Below, piece by piece: positions 61,647-64,000 of a DNA stretch of 64,000 nucleotides. A program made the position numbers and the translations under genes. The notes beneath the pieces were generated by a model. That model was given only the letters and a program-made list of their open reading frames with translations, was not told the origin of the DNA and did no database searches. This DNA is from CAZEBW01 sp964510205. Its GTDB lineage: Bacteria > Chloroflexota > Anaerolineae > VGOG01. The stretch covers positions 1 through 64,000 of the forward strand of contig CAZEBW010000010.1 in NCBI GenBank assembly GCA_964510205.1. The letters run 5' to 3'. The number at the start of each line of letters is the position of its first letter. Positions within the stretch are counted from its first letter, which is position 1.

Positions 61647-61747
61647 GGCTGTGTTTCATCTCGGTTGTAGGACGGATTGCCAATCCGTCAATTCGTCGGA
61701 GTACCACTCCGACCAACAATACCAGCCACCTCGTTTGAAACACACCC
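61647..61747. mobile_element. 101-bp MITE-like element, copy 3
   Basis: Starts GGCTGTGTTTCATC and ends TTTGAAACACACCC. Flanks TTCCCAATT (61638-61646) and TTCCCAATC (61748-61756) form a 9-bp duplication with one difference. In the second internal hairpin both arms differ from the other copies in a matched way (GTCGGAGT with ACTCCGAC), which keeps pairing. Confidence 0.92.
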
Positions 61748-61762
61748 TTCCCAATCTACCAC

Positions 61763-62518
61763 CTATTCCGCCATCAGCGTGAAATCGCGCAGGGGCAGTA
61801 CATCAAATCGTTCCGGGGCCTCGGCATACTCCTTCAGCCAGTCGGGCAGTTGCCGCAGGTCCTGGATGTGCGCCCCGGGCCACTCTTCGTAGAGACCCAG
61901 CGGATCGAGATGCAAGCCGGGGATCCCCGCCCGGTTAGCTCCCCAGATGTCTATGTAGAACATGTCGCCTACGAACACCGCTTCCTCGGGCTGAAGCCCC
62001 AGGTCGTTCAAGGCCAGCTCGTAGATGGCGGGCTGCGGCTTCTCCACCCCCACCACCTCCGAGTCGTACACCCGCTCGAAATAGCCCCGCAGTTCCAGAT
62101 TGCGCAACTGCTCCTCCACCCTGCCGTCGGCGTTGGAGATGATGGACATGCGATAGCCTTCATCCCGCAACTGACCGAGGGTTTCCACAATCCAGGGAAA
62201 GGTGAATTCCCATAGATTTCGCTGCTCGTGCCTGACTTGGGCAACCTCCGCTGCCTGCGCCGCGCGCTCATCCGACAGCCCCACCAACCGCAGCAGGATC
62301 TGGGAATAGGGTTCGGAAAGCCTCGACAGAAAGCGTCGCTGCGTCCCGACGTAGGTATCGAACCAGTGGACGAGACGGTAGTGCTGTTCGTAAAACCGCC
62401 TGGCCTCAACCTGGACACCGTACCCGCCCGCCAGCGATGCCAGATAATCCTGATCTACAAACAGAAAGGTTCCACCGGCATCGAGCAGCAAGTAAGGCTT
62501 AGCTGGCACTCTGGTCAT
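61763..62518 (-). CDS. HAD-superfamily hydrolase
   Basis: A 251-residue phosphatase-like protein of the HAD subfamily I type. The nucleophile motif is LLDAGGTFLF near residue 10, motif II is SIISNADGR near 122, the Lys of motif III is in GVEKPQPAIYE, and motif IV is FVGDMFYIDIWGAN. A helical cap occupies about residues 20-95. The first Asp is followed by AGG rather than xDG, which is common in haloacid-type members. AGGGGTGG precedes the ATG at 62518. The substrate is unknown. Confidence 0.88.
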   Translation of the reverse strand: MTRVPAKPYLLLDAGGTFLFVDQDYLASLAGGYGVQVEARRFYEQHYRLVHWFDTYVGTQRRFLSRLSEPYSQILLRLVGLSDERAAQAAEVAQVRHEQRNLWEFTFPWIVETLGQLRDEGYRMSIISNADGRVEEQLRNLELRGYFERVYDSEVVGVEKPQPAIYELALNDLGLQPEEAVFVGDMFYIDIWGANRAGIPGLHLDPLGLYEEWPGAHIQDLRQLPDWLKEYAEAPERFDVLPLRDFTLMAE

Positions 62519-62553
62519 CCTGTTTCCACCCCTCACGCTTCACGTTTCACGTT

Positions 62554-63933
62554 TCACAGCTCCGGCAAAACCTTCCCCGGATTCAAGATGTTCTGCGGAT
62601 CCATAGCCTGTTTGATGCGCCACTGGATGTTGATGGAAGCCGATCCCAGCGCCTCCCGCATGTAGGGCAGCTTGAAGGTGCCAATGCCGTGCTCGCCGCT
62701 CAGCGTGCCCCCCAGGTCCAACGCCAGATGGAAGATCTCTCCCACTATCTGCTCCACCTTTTCCCACTGCTCCGGATCGCGTCGGTCGAAGAGGATGTTG
62801 GGGTGCAGATTGCCGTCGCCGGCGTGGCCGAAGACGACGATGGGCAAGCCGTACTCGGCGCTGACGTCCTTGATGCGGCGGATGGCCTCTGGGATAGCGC
62901 TGCGAGGAACGGTGATGTCCTCCCCCAGCTTGTTGGGCGCCCGACGCGCCAGCGAAGGGCCAATGCTGCGGCGCGCGCGCCACAGATTCTCTCGCTCCTC
63001 CTCGTCGCGGGCCACGTCCACGCGGCTGGCCCCCGTCCGCAGACAGATGTCGGCGATAGCGTCAATCTCGCGCTGCACTGACTCCTCGTCGGCGCCGTCG
63101 GATTCGACCACCAGCAGCGCCTCCACGTCCAGCGGCAGTCCCAACTGCATGGCCTCCTCGATACAGGAAATGGCCGTCTCGTCCAGCAGCTCCATGGCCG
63201 CAGGAACCAGGCCCTTCGTCAGCACAGCTTGTATCGAGCGGCTTGCATCATCCAGGGTGGGAAACTGCACCAGGGCGGTGCGGACATAGGGTGGCTTGGC
63301 TACCAGGCGCAGGATGACCTCGGTGATGATGCCCAGCGCGCCCTCCGAACCGACGAAGAGCTGGTCTATGTTGAAGCCGGTGACGTACTTGATGGCTTTG
63401 CCGCCGGTGGTCATAATGCGTCCATCGGCCAGCACCACGGTGAGGCCCAGGACGTAGTCCTCGGTGACGCCGTATTTCAGACAGCGAGGTCCGCCGGCGT
63501 TGCAGGCCACGTTGCCGCCGATGGTGGACTGCTTATTGCTGGCGGGATCAGGCGGATAAAACAGTCCAAGTTTCTCCACCTCTGCTTGCAGGTCGGCAGT
63601 GACCACGCCCGCCTGGACGGTGGCGATCATGTTCTCCTCGTCAATCTCCAGGATGCGGTTCATGCGGGTCAGCGACAGGACGATGCCGCCCCGGATGGGG
63701 ATGGCACCCCCAGCCAACCCAGTCGACATGCCACGGGGCACGATGGGCACGTCGTACTGAGAGGCCACTTGCACCACCGCCGAAACCTCCTCGTTCGTCT
63801 CCGGCAGCACGACCACGTCCGGCAATTGTTGTTCGAAAGTGCCATCGAACGAGTAGGCAATCAAATTCACAAGTGAAGTAAGTACCTTCTCGCTTCCAAT
63901 CGCCGCTTCAAGTTCTGCGATTATTTCCCTCAT
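62554..63933 (-). CDS. FAD-linked oxidase, GlcD/D-lactate dehydrogenase type
   Basis: Oxidises 2-hydroxy acids (glycolate or D-lactate) with FAD. The 459-residue protein has the PCMH-type FAD domain (about 35-210, with PRGMSTGLAGGAIPIRGGIV and STIGGNVACNAGGPRCLKYG). The C-terminal domain has FGHAGDGNLHPNI and GTLSGEHGIG, which carry the catalytic His residues. The start at 63933 is chosen because the family normally begins here (MREIIAELEAAIGSEKV). No GlcE or GlcF gene follows within the window. Upstream bases to 64000 hold a short repeat-like stretch only. Confidence 0.92.
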   Translation of the reverse strand: MREIIAELEAAIGSEKVLTSLVNLIAYSFDGTFEQQLPDVVVLPETNEEVSAVVQVASQYDVPIVPRGMSTGLAGGAIPIRGGIVLSLTRMNRILEIDEENMIATVQAGVVTADLQAEVEKLGLFYPPDPASNKQSTIGGNVACNAGGPRCLKYGVTEDYVLGLTVVLADGRIMTTGGKAIKYVTGFNIDQLFVGSEGALGIITEVILRLVAKPPYVRTALVQFPTLDDASRSIQAVLTKGLVPAAMELLDETAISCIEEAMQLGLPLDVEALLVVESDGADEESVQREIDAIADICLRTGASRVDVARDEEERENLWRARRSIGPSLARRAPNKLGEDITVPRSAIPEAIRRIKDVSAEYGLPIVVFGHAGDGNLHPNILFDRRDPEQWEKVEQIVGEIFHLALDLGGTLSGEHGIGTFKLPYMREALGSASINIQWRIKQAMDPQNILNPGKVLPEL

Positions 63934-64000
63934 CAGTCTTTTCAACTCCTGGCTTCGGGTTCCAGGCTCGTGCAACCCGGAACCTTGAAACCTGCAACCT

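Overview
The window reads as chromosomal DNA of a Chloroflexota-like (Anaerolineae-type) bacterium, probably an anaerobe or facultative anaerobe from a metagenome. This is an inference. It rests on a binding-protein lipoprotein with a Val/Glu/Lys-rich linker after its lipobox, GAAC-N4-GTTC LexA boxes of the Gram-positive type, many near-consensus sigma-70 promoters with exact 17-bp spacers, a TtuA/TtuB-like tRNA thiolation pair typical of heat-adapted organisms, and HdrABC-type redox genes.

Layout. 1-3440: an Rhs-like remnant, then lexA under a promoter covered by two LexA boxes, followed by small genes of unknown function and one decayed gene. 3444-10962 (minus strand): a glucan locus with a ROK regulator, an ABC sugar importer (binding protein plus two permeases, no ATPase), a GH66 dextranase-like enzyme and a GH15 glucoamylase-like enzyme. 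11600-15690: an accessory block with an XRE regulator, divergent promoters carrying palindromic operators, tiny ORFs, two convergent paralogous tyrosine recombinases and a tRNA-Arg(TCG). 15694-31896: mostly housekeeping genes (pyk, a zinc-ribbon cold-shock protein, gyrA, rpoC, a frameshifted recombinase, prfB with a programmed frameshift, ftsY, thrC, fabF, rnc). 31900-33622: a small accessory insert between two copies of one promoter. Then smc.

37502-48989 (minus strand): a C4-dicarboxylate and electron-transfer locus. It holds class I fumarase (two subunits), HdrC, HdrB, two different HdrA-like flavoproteins, a CBS-ACT protein, and fumarate reductase-like iron-sulfur and flavoprotein subunits, with several unknown genes and palindromic elements between them. 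With malic enzyme (53984-55351), PEP carboxykinase (58172-60142) and pyruvate kinase it outlines PEP/pyruvate - malate - fumarate - succinate metabolism, with electrons handled by an Hdr-like module. 49052-55351 holds era, a queuosine-precursor-type transporter, ttuA/ttuB-like genes, a cold-shock gene with an attenuator-like leader, a thioredoxin-reductase-like flavoprotein without its cysteine pair, and malic enzyme.

55542-58087: a compact three-gene operon of two unknown proteins and an MBL-fold hydrolase, with its own promoter and terminator. It is the best candidate in the window for an undescribed system. The window closes with pckG, an acyl-CoA dehydrogenase, a HAD hydrolase and a GlcD-like oxidase.

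Spacers are rich in small palindromic elements. The clearest is a 101-bp family present three times, each copy with terminal inverted repeats and a 9-bp target duplication, and with paired base changes that keep an internal hairpin. Two other repeat-like insertions lie in frame inside an hdrA and an acyl-CoA dehydrogenase gene.
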